Part shown: positions 1 through 6,682 of the stretch, piece by piece
Numbering within the stretch: the stretch's first letter is position 1
Layout of the letters: each line of letters opens with the position of its first letter
NCBI GenBank assembly: GCA_964424205.1
Contig: CAYRIF010000171.1
Coordinates: 1-8,174, forward strand
Length of the DNA: 8,174 nt
Source: CAYRIF01 sp964424205
GTDB lineage: Bacteria > Bacteroidota > Bacteroidia > Cytophagales > Cyclobacteriaceae
Reading direction: 5' to 3'
The notes under the pieces: model-generated
Seen by the model: only the letters and a program-made list of their open reading frames with translations
Database searches by the model: none
Told to the model about the DNA's origin: nothing
Made by a program: the position numbers and the translations under genes

Positions 1-1262
1 TCAAAATTAGAGAAAGACATCTCATCCTGAGACTTGTCTTCTTTTGTCCTCGTAGTATTGATGAAAAGGTGTTCCATCTCAATTGTCTGACCATTGCTTA
101 GCACCACTGCTCGCTCCATCACGTGTTGCAACTCTCTGACATTTCCCATCCACGCATATTTTTTCATCCTGCTCAACATGGCATCATTTAACGAACGAAA
201 AGTTTTGTTATATTTTTTACTATAAAAATTCAAAAAGTAATCAGCCAACAGAGGAATATCCTCAGAACGTTCACGTAAAGGAGGAATCTGCAGTTCAAGG
301 GTATTGAGACGGTAAAGCAGGTCTTGCCTAAATTCGCCCTTGTCCACCATTTTATACAGTGGCATATTAGTTGCAAAAACAAAGCGAACGTCAACAGCGA
401 TAGGCTTACTAGATCCCACTCTGGTAATTACTTTATTTTGCAACGCCGTCAATAGTTTGGCCTGTAACGGCAAAGAAAGGTTGCCTATCTCATCTAAAAA
501 CAGGGTGCCCCCTGCTGCTACCTCAAACCTACCCACTCTATCTTCTTTGGCATCCGTAAACGCGCCTTTAACATGTCCAAACAATTCACTCTCAAATAAT
601 GTTTCGCTAATGGCGCCCAAATCCACATTGACAAAAATCTCACAACTCCTATTTGAATTTCGGTGAATCGCTCTTGCCACCAATTCTTTTCCTGTTCCGT
701 TTTCCCCCAGAAGCAGAACATTGGCATCCGTTTTAGCCACCTGATTTATCATTTGGAATATTTTAACCATCGGCTCACTCTGTCCAATGATGTCTTGCTG
801 TCCTTCTATTTCGTTTTGCAATTCCTGCTGACCTGAGCGTAGTTTTTCCATTGCCACCCTAGACTCTTTCAGTCGCAATGCAGAAAGTAATGTCGCCAAG
901 AGTTTTTGATTCTCCCATGGCTTCAAAACAAAATCAGTAGCCCCCTCTTTCATTGCCTTTACTGCCAAATCAATATCGCCATAGGCAGTAACCAAAACCA
1001 CCACCGCCGTAGGATCAATTTCCAATATTTTGTTCAGCCAATAAAACCCTTCTTTGCCAGCGCTCACATCGCCTGTGAAATTCATATCTAACAAAATCAC
1101 ATCATATGATTCATTTGAAAGCAAATCAGGAATTTCTTCGGGGTCTGAAACCACATCTACTTGTGAGAAATTTCTTTTCAAAAAAAGTTTTGCCGCATCA
1201 AGCACATCTAGGTCATCGTCAACCATCAGTACTTTTCCTATGTTTTTAGATTTGTGTTTCAT
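1..1262 (-). CDS. Sigma-54-dependent response regulator, NtrC family (C-terminus beyond window)
   Basis: Cytoplasmic two-component activator that, once phosphorylated, would use ATP hydrolysis to open sigma-54 promoters. I translated 420 codons with no stop up to the window edge. Residues 8-130 are a receiver domain: acidic D15-D17, phospho-acceptor D59 (ILLDM), T92 and K114. The loop after D59 is lengthened (FTGDVSAGKEG). Residues 158-390 are the AAA+ domain: Walker A GENGTGKE 186-193, ESELFGH 224-230, sigma-54 contact loop GAFTDA 233-238, Walker B GGTLFLDE 251-258, arginine-finger region FRQDLLYRLN 311-320 and WMGNVREL 371-378. The loop departs from canonical GAFTGA, and WMGN replaces WPGN. 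The Fis-type helix-turn-helix expected near residues 430-465 lies outside. The ATG at 1262 is chosen because the receiver fold begins eight residues later. The gene is divergent from the ABC transporter genes, which are its probable target; a partner histidine kinase may follow to the left. Confidence 0.93.
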   Translation of the reverse strand, partial: MKHKSKNIGKVLMVDDDLDVLDAAKLFLKRNFSQVDVVSDPEEIPDLLSNESYDVILLDMNFTGDVSAGKEGFYWLNKILEIDPTAVVVLVTAYGDIDLAVKAMKEGATDFVLKPWENQKLLATLLSALRLKESRVAMEKLRSGQQELQNEIEGQQDIIGQSEPMVKIFQMINQVAKTDANVLLLGENGTGKELVARAIHRNSNRSCEIFVNVDLGAISETLFESELFGHVKGAFTDAKEDRVGRFEVAAGGTLFLDEIGNLSLPLQAKLLTALQNKVITRVGSSKPIAVDVRFVFATNMPLYKMVDKGEFRQDLLYRLNTLELQIPPLRERSEDIPLLADYFLNFYSKKYNKTFRSLNDAMLSRMKKYAWMGNVRELQHVMERAVVLSNGQTIEMEHLFINTTRTKEDKSQDEMSFSNF

Positions 1263-1324
1263 TAACCATTTCGTCTCTTTTTTTGTACCGAGCACTTTTT
1301 CGAATCCTTCTTGATATTATTCGA

Positions 1325-1332
1325 CAAATATA
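1325..1332 (-). promoter_or_regulatory. Possible Bacteroidota -7 element for the response regulator gene
   Basis: On the minus strand this reads TATATTTG, matching the Bacteroidota housekeeping -7 consensus TAnnTTTG. It would place a transcript start near 1318 and give a leader of about 55 nt before the ATG at 1262. I do not find a convincing TTTG/TTG -33 element at the right distance, so the call is weak. Confidence 0.3.
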
Positions 1333-1389
1333 ACTCTAATCCGCCACGTTGCACATTTGTCACTTTTTAGACTAAAACTAATAATAAAA

Positions 1390-1425
1390 TGTCCGAAAAC
1401 GAACACTTCTGTTCGAAAATGAACA
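1390..1425. promoter_or_regulatory. Tandem 16-bp dyads, probable enhancer for an NtrC-type activator
   Basis: Two copies of TGTYCGAAAAYGAACA lie at 1390-1405 (TGTCCGAAAACGAACA) and 1410-1425 (TGTTCGAAAATGAACA), identical at 14 of 16 positions. Each is a dyad: the second has perfect 5-bp arms TGTTC/GAACA around a 6-bp centre, and the first has one arm mismatch. Their centres are 20 bp apart, about two helical turns, so bound dimers would sit on the same face of the DNA. They lie about 75 and 95 bp upstream of the transcript start predicted from the sigma-54 promoter, the usual enhancer position. The likely ligand is the divergently encoded response regulator; that assignment is inferred from position. 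Confidence 0.75.
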
Positions 1426-1465
1426 TGCTTATCCCTAAAATACCCTTTAAACATAGAAAAAACAT

Positions 1466-1483
1466 TTGGCACACTTGTGGCAA
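1466..1483 (+). promoter_or_regulatory. Sigma-54 (-24/-12) promoter of the ABC transporter genes
   Basis: The sequence TTGGCACACTTGTGGCAA fits the sigma-54 consensus TGGCACG-N4-TTGCA. The invariant GG is at 1468-1469 (-24) and the invariant GC at 1480-1481 (-12), with the correct 12-base offset between G1469 and C1481. Departures are A for G after TGGCAC and G for the second T of TTGC. Transcription would start near 1493, leaving a leader of about 96 nt before the ATPase gene. Two dyads upstream and a divergent sigma-54 activator gene support the call. Confidence 0.82.
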
Positions 1484-1515
1484 CTGAAAGGATGATTAGT
1501 AGCATTTTTATGTGG

Positions 1516-1547
1516 TTGGTGTTACAGTTTAGCGATTGTAACATCAA
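1516..1547 (+). promoter_or_regulatory. Hairpin in the 5' leader of the ABC transporter mRNA
   Basis: Arms TTGGTGTTACA (1516-1526) and TGTAACATCAA (1537-1547) pair over 11 bp with a single G-U wobble around a 10-nt loop. The hairpin starts about 23 nt after the predicted sigma-54 transcript start and ends 41 nt before the ATPase ATG. No T-run follows, so it is not an intrinsic terminator. A role in mRNA stability or translation is possible. As DNA, the 7-bp perfect arms TGTTACA/TGTAACA could instead be a protein-binding dyad. Confidence 0.45.
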
Positions 1548-1588
1548 TTTATTTCAAAACATACTTTTAAGAACATAAAAAATACACA

Positions 1589-2278
1589 ATGATAAAAACG
1601 ACAACCTTAGGAAAAATATTCACTACCGATGAGTTAGAAACTGCTGCCTTAAGCAACATCAATGTTACCATTCAGAAGGGAGAATTTGTTGCCATTATGG
1701 GACCCTCTGGTTGTGGAAAGTCCACCTTGCTAAATATATTAGGTCTATTAGACAAACCCACGAGTGGTCAGTATTTGTTTGCCGATACAGAGGTTTCACA
1801 CCTCACAGAAAGCAAACGTGCTAAGTTTAGAAAAGGAACAGTTGGTTTCATCTTTCAAAGTTTCAATCTGATTGATGATTTGACGGTTTACGAAAATGTA
1901 GAACTACCATTGCTCTACTTAAAAGTTTCCGCCAGTGCGCGCAAAAATAAGGTAGAAGCCATACTAAAACGCATGGATATCATGCACCGTAGGAAGCATT
2001 ATCCGCAACAGCTTTCGGGTGGGCAGCAGCAAAGGGTTGCAATTGCCAGAGCAGTGGTCTCTAACCCAAGCGTAATCTTTGCCGATGAACCTACCGGAAA
2101 CCTAGATTCCAAGAATGGCGACCAAGTCATGAATATTCTTTCAGCATTAAACAAAGAAGGCGCTACCATCATCATGGTAACGCATTCTCCCTACGACGCC
2201 AACTACGCACACCGTGTTATTCGCTTATTGGATGGCAGTATTATTTCAGAAAATATCCGAGAAAAGTTTCATGTTTAA
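1589..2278 (+). CDS. ABC transporter ATP-binding protein, LolD/MacB type
   Basis: Cytoplasmic ATPase subunit that should power the FtsX-type permease encoded 53 bp downstream. All motifs of an active ABC ATPase are present in 229 residues, the usual size for the LolD/MacB/FtsE group: Walker A GPSGCGKST 38-46, Q-loop Q90, signature LSGGQQQR 142-149, Walker B VIFADE 162-167 followed by PTGNLDS, and H-loop H199. MacB/LolD-type proteins drive mechanotransmission across the periplasm rather than classic substrate translocation; substrates include lipoproteins, peptides and antibiotics, and this one cannot be assigned. The ATG lies in an A-rich context with no Shine-Dalgarno, normal for Bacteroidota. 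Transcription probably starts at the sigma-54 promoter near 1493, making this the first gene of an inducible unit. No membrane domain is fused, unlike proteobacterial MacB. Confidence 0.93.
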   Translation: MIKTTTLGKIFTTDELETAALSNINVTIQKGEFVAIMGPSGCGKSTLLNILGLLDKPTSGQYLFADTEVSHLTESKRAKFRKGTVGFIFQSFNLIDDLTVYENVELPLLYLKVSASARKNKVEAILKRMDIMHRRKHYPQQLSGGQQQRVAIARAVVSNPSVIFADEPTGNLDSKNGDQVMNILSALNKEGATIIMVTHSPYDANYAHRVIRLLDGSIISENIREKFHV

Positions 2279-2331
2279 ATCATAAAAGTCCTCCATTACA
2301 CCGTTTACAAACGCCCATAGAAACAAATATT

Positions 2332-4743
2332 ATGCTTAAAAATATCTTTAAAATTGCCAGACGAAACCTAATCCGCTACAAAATGCATAGCCTCATCAAT
2401 ATCATTGGTTTGGCAATGGGCATCACCTGCGGCATCATCATTTTTCTAGTCATCCAATATGAATTAAGCTATGATACTTATCACAAAAACTATGATAAAA
2501 TTTATCGGGTTTATTCCGGCGATATTACGTATGGCGAAAAAGATTATTCTACAGGTGTTCCATATCCCACCCATCAAGCATTAGCCAATGATTTTCCAGA
2601 AATAAAAAAAATAGCTCTGGTAGAAGAAACCTATCCGGCGATGATTAGCATTGAAAAACCAGGGCAACGTCAAAAATTTAAAATTGACAATGAAGAAGAA
2701 AAAGCAGCTTATATCACTTCCGATTATTTTGATATTTTTGATGTGAAATGGATTAGTGGCAATCCAAAATCAATGGATCATCCTAATCAAATTATTTTGA
2801 GTGCAGCATTTGCCAAACGTTTCTTTCCGGGTGAGGATGCTTTGGGAAAAACTTTAAACTTCAATAACCAAACAGATTGCACCGTGGCTGGCATTATTGA
2901 AATGCCCCCTTCAAATACCGATGTGCCATTCCAACTTTTCATATCATTTAGCACTATAAAATCTTCGGAAAAAATGAAAGATCGCATTGACAATTGGGGA
3001 AGTATCTCCTCTAATGTCCAATGTTTTGTGACCATTGATTCTCCCGCCCAAGTTAAGAACGTTGAACAAGGGCTCCCAAAATTTGCTGATAAATATTTTG
3101 GAAATGAAGATGCTAGTAACAGAAGTGATTTTTACCTTCAACCACTTTCAGATTTTCATTTCAATGCCGACCTCTCAAATTTCAATTTTCGCTCTATTTC
3201 TAAAAATAGTTTAATAATTTTGGGCTTTATAGGACTCTTTCTTGTAGTCACTGCTTGTATTAATTTTATCAATTTAGCAACGGCATTAGCCACAAAAAGA
3301 TCCAAAGAGGTAGGCATCAGAAAAGTAGTAGGTAGCAGCAAAAAACAATTGATGTTCCAATTTCTAGGAGAGACATTATTTATTGTGCTGCTCTCGACAG
3401 CAGTTGCTTTTTTAATCATGAATATCTTCTCCAAAAGCATTGTTGAGATGCTCGGTCTTGACATGACGCTTGCGCTGATGCAGCCTAAATTACTGATTGC
3501 TTTACCTATTTTAATTATCGCCATTGTTTTATTGGCCGGTCTATATCCTGCCTTTGCACTTTCAGTTACCCTTCCTTTGGATGACATCAAAAACAATATG
3601 AATAATAAAGCTTCGAAGGGAATAATACTTCGTAAAACCCTAACCGTCGCACAGTTTGCCATTTCGCAAATACTAATTATTGGCACCATCATCATGATGT
3701 GGCAAATGGAGTATATGCAAAATGGTTTGGTAGGGCTTAACAAAGATGCCATTATCAAAGTCCATATACCAAGGGAAAGTAAAATTTCACTAAAGAAAAC
3801 CACTAAAAACGAAATTGCAAAAATTGCAGGAGTAGAACGTGTGAGCATTGCCTACACGCCACCAGTATCGGGAAGCGTCAGCAATAGTAATTTTAGCATT
3901 GTTGGAAAATCCTTCGACAAAGAACTAATGGTTCAGTCTCTATTTGCAGATGCAGACTATTTAGAAACGTATCAGTTAAAACTATTGGCTGGTGCAAACT
4001 ACAGGGCATCGGACACCATCAATGGGTTCGTGGTCAATGAAGCTTTTATCAAGCAAGTAGATTATCAAAACCCTGAGGATATCATAGGAGAAACCATGCG
4101 ATTTTATGGTGTCGAGGCACCGATCACAGGGGTAGTTAAGGATTTTACAACAGGCGCCTTCTATGACAAAATACACCCAGTATTAATTACGCCCCGAGCA
4201 AGCACCTACAGATGGTTAAACGTCAAACTAAATGCGGCTGATGCCACAAATACCATCAAACAAATTGAGAAAATATGGTCAAAATCCTATCCCGATGATA
4301 TATTCTTTTATGAGTTTATTGACGAGTCTGTCGCTTCATTTTATGAAGAAGAAGCACGACTTACCAAGTTGATGAAAATATTTGCAAGCATTGCCATTTT
4401 GATAGGTTGTTTGGGTTTGTTCGGATTAATTTCTTTCCTTACCACACAAAAATCGAAAGAAATAGGCATTAGAAAAGTATTAGGAGCATCCGTAGCAAGT
4501 ATTGTTTTTTCTTTCTCCAAGGAGTTTACGATATTGGTATTGATTGCCTTTGCCATCGCAGCACCATTGAGCTATTACTTCATGTCTGATTGGCTTACTC
4601 AGTTTGCCTATAAAATAGATTTTGGAGTAAGCATCTTTCTATTTGCACTAGTCATATCCATGCTGATTGCTTGGGCAACCGTTGGCTATCAATCTGTAAA
4701 ATCCGCCATGGCTAATCCAGTAGATTCGTTGATGGATGAGTAA
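2332..4743 (+). CDS. ABC transporter permease with two MacB-PCD/FtsX units
   Basis: Inner-membrane permease of 803 residues, partner of the preceding ATPase. It is a tandem duplication of the MacB-type layout. An N-terminal transmembrane helix (about 20-43) is followed by a large periplasmic domain (about 44-290) and a three-helix FtsX domain (helices about 294-320, 345-367, 387-411). A further helix (about 436-458) leads into a second periplasmic domain (about 459-680) and a second FtsX domain (helices about 682-704, 730-750, 766-785). The duplication shows in the repeated cytoplasmic motif SKEVGIRKVVGS (324-335) and SKEIGIRKVLGA (708-719). Eight helices in one chain mean it may work as a monomer where MacB needs a dimer. 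No HlyD-like adaptor or TolC-like gene lies beside it. Its substrate is unknown; efflux or envelope lipid/lipoprotein handling is plausible. The 53-bp gap to the ATPase gene has no terminator, so co-transcription is likely. Confidence 0.92.
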   Translation: MLKNIFKIARRNLIRYKMHSLINIIGLAMGITCGIIIFLVIQYELSYDTYHKNYDKIYRVYSGDITYGEKDYSTGVPYPTHQALANDFPEIKKIALVEETYPAMISIEKPGQRQKFKIDNEEEKAAYITSDYFDIFDVKWISGNPKSMDHPNQIILSAAFAKRFFPGEDALGKTLNFNNQTDCTVAGIIEMPPSNTDVPFQLFISFSTIKSSEKMKDRIDNWGSISSNVQCFVTIDSPAQVKNVEQGLPKFADKYFGNEDASNRSDFYLQPLSDFHFNADLSNFNFRSISKNSLIILGFIGLFLVVTACINFINLATALATKRSKEVGIRKVVGSSKKQLMFQFLGETLFIVLLSTAVAFLIMNIFSKSIVEMLGLDMTLALMQPKLLIALPILIIAIVLLAGLYPAFALSVTLPLDDIKNNMNNKASKGIILRKTLTVAQFAISQILIIGTIIMMWQMEYMQNGLVGLNKDAIIKVHIPRESKISLKKTTKNEIAKIAGVERVSIAYTPPVSGSVSNSNFSIVGKSFDKELMVQSLFADADYLETYQLKLLAGANYRASDTINGFVVNEAFIKQVDYQNPEDIIGETMRFYGVEAPITGVVKDFTTGAFYDKIHPVLITPRASTYRWLNVKLNAADATNTIKQIEKIWSKSYPDDIFFYEFIDESVASFYEEEARLTKLMKIFASIAILIGCLGLFGLISFLTTQKSKEIGIRKVLGASVASIVFSFSKEFTILVLIAFAIAAPLSYYFMSDWLTQFAYKIDFGVSIFLFALVISMLIAWATVGYQSVKSAMANPVDSLMDE

Positions 4744-4846
4744 AAGAAACGCATTAAATTAAACATATGAAGGTTTATTATCGTAAGTTTAAAATGACCT
4801 AGGACATATGACCGTATTAATCTAAAATCATATATAATACTTGTCG

Positions 4847-6004
4847 ATGAAATATATCATTTCAATATTTATAATAATCCTTTTGTCGTCTTTGTACTTC
4901 ATGAATTCGTCATCAGAAAGTGAGGAAGAGGGAAATCAACTTAGCGAAGTGCCTATTCTTACCCAGCCGAGAAAAAAGGAAGTTACCTTAGAAGTTACCG
5001 CAGAAAAAATTGACACGACACTTGCCGAAATATCCGCAACTGTAACCAGTGAGAAAAAACCTACCGTGCGATTTAAAGGACAAATCAACGGTATCAACTT
5101 AGAAGCACCACCTGATAAATTCGAGATTGCTACACTAAAAAAAATCAAAGAAACAAATGCCAATTGGATATCAGTAATTCCATATGCTATTTCTTATGAT
5201 TACAAAGGGAAAGTGAACTTTGACATGCAAAGACAATGGTGGGGAGAAAAAAGTGAGGGCATCATTGCAACCATAAAAATGGCAAAGAAACTCAACCTTC
5301 ATGTGATGATTAAGCCACAAGTCTGGGTGGTGCGGCAAGGCTGGACTGGTGATTTTGAATTGGAAGGTGAAGAATTTGAAATTTGGAAAGCTGCGTATAG
5401 AAAGTATATTTTAAACTACGCTCAAATTGCCAATAACCATGGTGCTGAAATGCTCTGCATTGGTACAGAATACAGAAAAATGGTCAACAAACATCCTGAA
5501 TTTTGGCAAACATTAATAAAAGACATTAGGAAAATATATGCTGGAAAACTAACCTATGCCGCCAACTGGGATAACTATGAAAATATTCAATTTTGGGATG
5601 AACTAGATTACATTGGGATTGATGCTTACTTTCCGTTAAGTGATGAGAAAACGCCTAACGTAGCCACCCTAAAAGAAAACTGGCAAACAAAATTATCAGC
5701 AATCGACAGTATCAGAAAAAAATGGAACAAACCCATTTTATTTACAGAGTATGGCTACCAAAGCATCGATCACACATCGGCAGGGCACTGGAAACTTGAA
5801 GCCGATTCTTTGCAACAAAATTTCCAAGCACAATCTAATGCCTATGAAGCAATCTTTCAGACCTTCTGGGATAGGGAATGGTTTGCTGGCGGATTTATCT
5901 GGAAATGGCATATACAAAATTGGCATGATCATGACACCAGCAAAAGATTTACGCCGCAAAAAAAGCCAGTGTTGGAAGTGATTAAAAAACGGTATGGGCA
6001 ATAA
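4847..6004 (+). CDS. GH113-like glycoside hydrolase, exported or membrane-anchored
   Basis: Probable TIM-barrel glycoside hydrolase of 385 residues. Known GH113 members are beta-1,4-mannanases; the substrate here is unproven. The N-terminus has a hydrophobic stretch (about 4-18) without a lipobox Cys, so it is a Sec signal or signal anchor. A polar Ser/Glu/Thr/Lys-rich linker runs to about residue 75, and the barrel spans about 80-378. Candidate catalytic residues are E208 in CIGTEYRKM (acid/base) and E301 in ILFTEYGYQ (nucleophile), placed as in clan GH-A at the ends of strands 4 and 7. Other family-like segments are NWISVIPYA, QRQWWGE, VMIKPQVWV, YIGIDAYFPL and GGFIWKWH. A TTG two codons upstream (4841) is in frame, but the ATG at 4847 is preferred. 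It lies 103 bp after the permease gene with no visible terminator, so read-through is possible. No SusC/SusD or other carbohydrate gene is nearby. Confidence 0.82.
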   Translation: MKYIISIFIIILLSSLYFMNSSSESEEEGNQLSEVPILTQPRKKEVTLEVTAEKIDTTLAEISATVTSEKKPTVRFKGQINGINLEAPPDKFEIATLKKIKETNANWISVIPYAISYDYKGKVNFDMQRQWWGEKSEGIIATIKMAKKLNLHVMIKPQVWVVRQGWTGDFELEGEEFEIWKAAYRKYILNYAQIANNHGAEMLCIGTEYRKMVNKHPEFWQTLIKDIRKIYAGKLTYAANWDNYENIQFWDELDYIGIDAYFPLSDEKTPNVATLKENWQTKLSAIDSIRKKWNKPILFTEYGYQSIDHTSAGHWKLEADSLQQNFQAQSNAYEAIFQTFWDREWFAGGFIWKWHIQNWHDHDTSKRFTPQKKPVLEVIKKRYGQ

Positions 6005-6041
6005 ATAATATTGGTAAAGCACCACACCAAGCAAACATGAC

Positions 6042-6512
6042 TCAGGTATCCTCAACTTCCATCCGCATATGAGTCAGGAGTTTAGTAAACCCTACTTTTT
6101 CATACGCCTTGATGGCTGAAACGTTATCACTGTAAACATCTAATCTTATTTCGTTGATATCGTAAGAAGTACACCAACCAACTAATGTTTTCAAAATTTT
6201 TGCATTAATTCCTTTTCCTCTGTGCAGAGGAAGTACATACATAAAACCCAAATACCCAAATTTCTTATGTTTGAAACATGATCGTGATTGTTCGATTCTA
6301 GCATAGCCTGAGCCAACAATTTCATCATTAATTTCAGCCACTGCAAGGTGAATATGATCTGCAACAATCATATGCCCTATATCATAATAAGTGGCGTCTT
6401 CGTTTTTTATCGTTGGGTTAAAAGGTCGCTCTGCTGCTACAACTCCTTGTTCAAATGCTAGTAAAGTAGCTAAGTCAGCCATTGTTGCTTTTCGAATAGT
6501 TAATTGCTCCAT
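6042..6512 (-). CDS. GNAT-family N-acetyltransferase
   Basis: Small cytoplasmic enzyme of 156 residues expected to transfer an acetyl group from acetyl-CoA to an amine; the acceptor cannot be told from sequence. The GNAT fold is visible in order: an N-terminal strand LTIRKATMADL (4-14), core strands around HLAVAEINDEIVGSGYARIE (55-74), strand 4 GYLGFMYVLP (86-95), the acetyl-CoA pyrophosphate loop HRGKGIN (97-103), and the C-terminal segment LDVYSDNVSAIKAYEKVGF (124-142), typical of motif B. The loop follows R-x-x-G-x-G/A except that its last position is N103. Length is normal. The gene converges with the glycoside hydrolase gene over a 37-bp gap. A weak inverted repeat TTGGT/ACCAA (6011-6030) is followed on this strand by a T-rich stretch and could be a poor terminator. 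Its own promoter must lie downstream of the lipoprotein terminator, near the large inverted repeat at 6544-6608. Confidence 0.88.
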   Translation of the reverse strand: MEQLTIRKATMADLATLLAFEQGVVAAERPFNPTIKNEDATYYDIGHMIVADHIHLAVAEINDEIVGSGYARIEQSRSCFKHKKFGYLGFMYVLPLHRGKGINAKILKTLVGWCTSYDINEIRLDVYSDNVSAIKAYEKVGFTKLLTHMRMEVEDT

Positions 6513-6543
6513 AGGTGAAATTTACTAATATTTTTTCATTTAT

Positions 6544-6608
6544 AGACCTCCTAGGTTTTACACCTACGCTTACCTGCTTCGGTGTACGAGGAAAAACCTA
6601 GGAGGTCT
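6544..6608. repeat. 65-bp intergenic inverted repeat, REP/MITE-like
   Basis: Perfect 16-bp arms AGACCTCCTAGGTTTT (6544-6559) and AAAACCTAGGAGGTCT (6593-6608) flank a 33-base centre. Inside the centre ACACC (6560-6564) and GGTGT (6581-6585) can extend pairing, so the transcript or single strand would form a long two-part hairpin. Each arm carries the palindrome CCTAGG. There is no T-run on either side, so it does not look like a terminator. Similar AGACCTCCTAGG-type dyads are, to my recollection, dispersed in several Bacteroidota genomes, but only one copy is seen here. It sits 31 bp upstream of the acetyltransferase start and could affect its expression. Confidence 0.7.
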
Positions 6609-6623
6609 GGTCTAAATTATGAC

Positions 6624-6658
6624 AAAAAAAATCCGATGTCCTTTCGGACATCGGATTT
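6624..6658 (-). terminator. Intrinsic terminator of the lipoprotein gene
   Basis: Perfect 13-bp arms AAATCCGATGTCC (6629-6641) and GGACATCGGATTT (6646-6658) enclose a 4-base loop. On the minus strand the stem runs straight into eight T (plus-strand A at 6624-6631). It begins 24 bp after the lipoprotein stop codon. The opposite strand has no T-run after the stem, so it acts on minus-strand transcription only. It therefore separates the lipoprotein gene from the acetyltransferase gene. Confidence 0.93.
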
Positions 6659-6682
6659 CAACTGTCATTATTAACTTACTTA

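Noticed and set aside
3156..3848. Long minus-strand frame of 230 codons opposite the permease gene
   Set aside because: It is antisense to a well-supported permease coding region with clear motifs, and its own translation has no recognisable domain.
4767..4802. Eleven-codon frame MKVYYRKFKMT between the permease and hydrolase genes
   Set aside because: Too short, with no start-site support or similarity; the 103-bp gap otherwise shows no terminator or clear promoter. A TATAAT at about 4832-4837 is too close to the ATG to be persuasive.
4841..4849. TTG at 4841 as start of the glycoside hydrolase
   Set aside because: The ATG two codons later gives a normal signal sequence beginning MKYIIS; the TTG adds only two residues and has no supporting ribosome site.
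6011..6030. Inverted repeat TTGGT/ACCAA between the convergent hydrolase and acetyltransferase genes as a terminator
   Set aside because: Only five pairs, with no T-run on the plus strand and an interrupted T-rich stretch on the minus strand; kept only as a remark under the acetyltransferase.
5738..6055. Minus-strand 105-codon frame opposite the end of the glycoside hydrolase gene
   Set aside because: It overlaps the conserved C-terminal barrel segments of the hydrolase and the end of the acetyltransferase gene; no domain seen.
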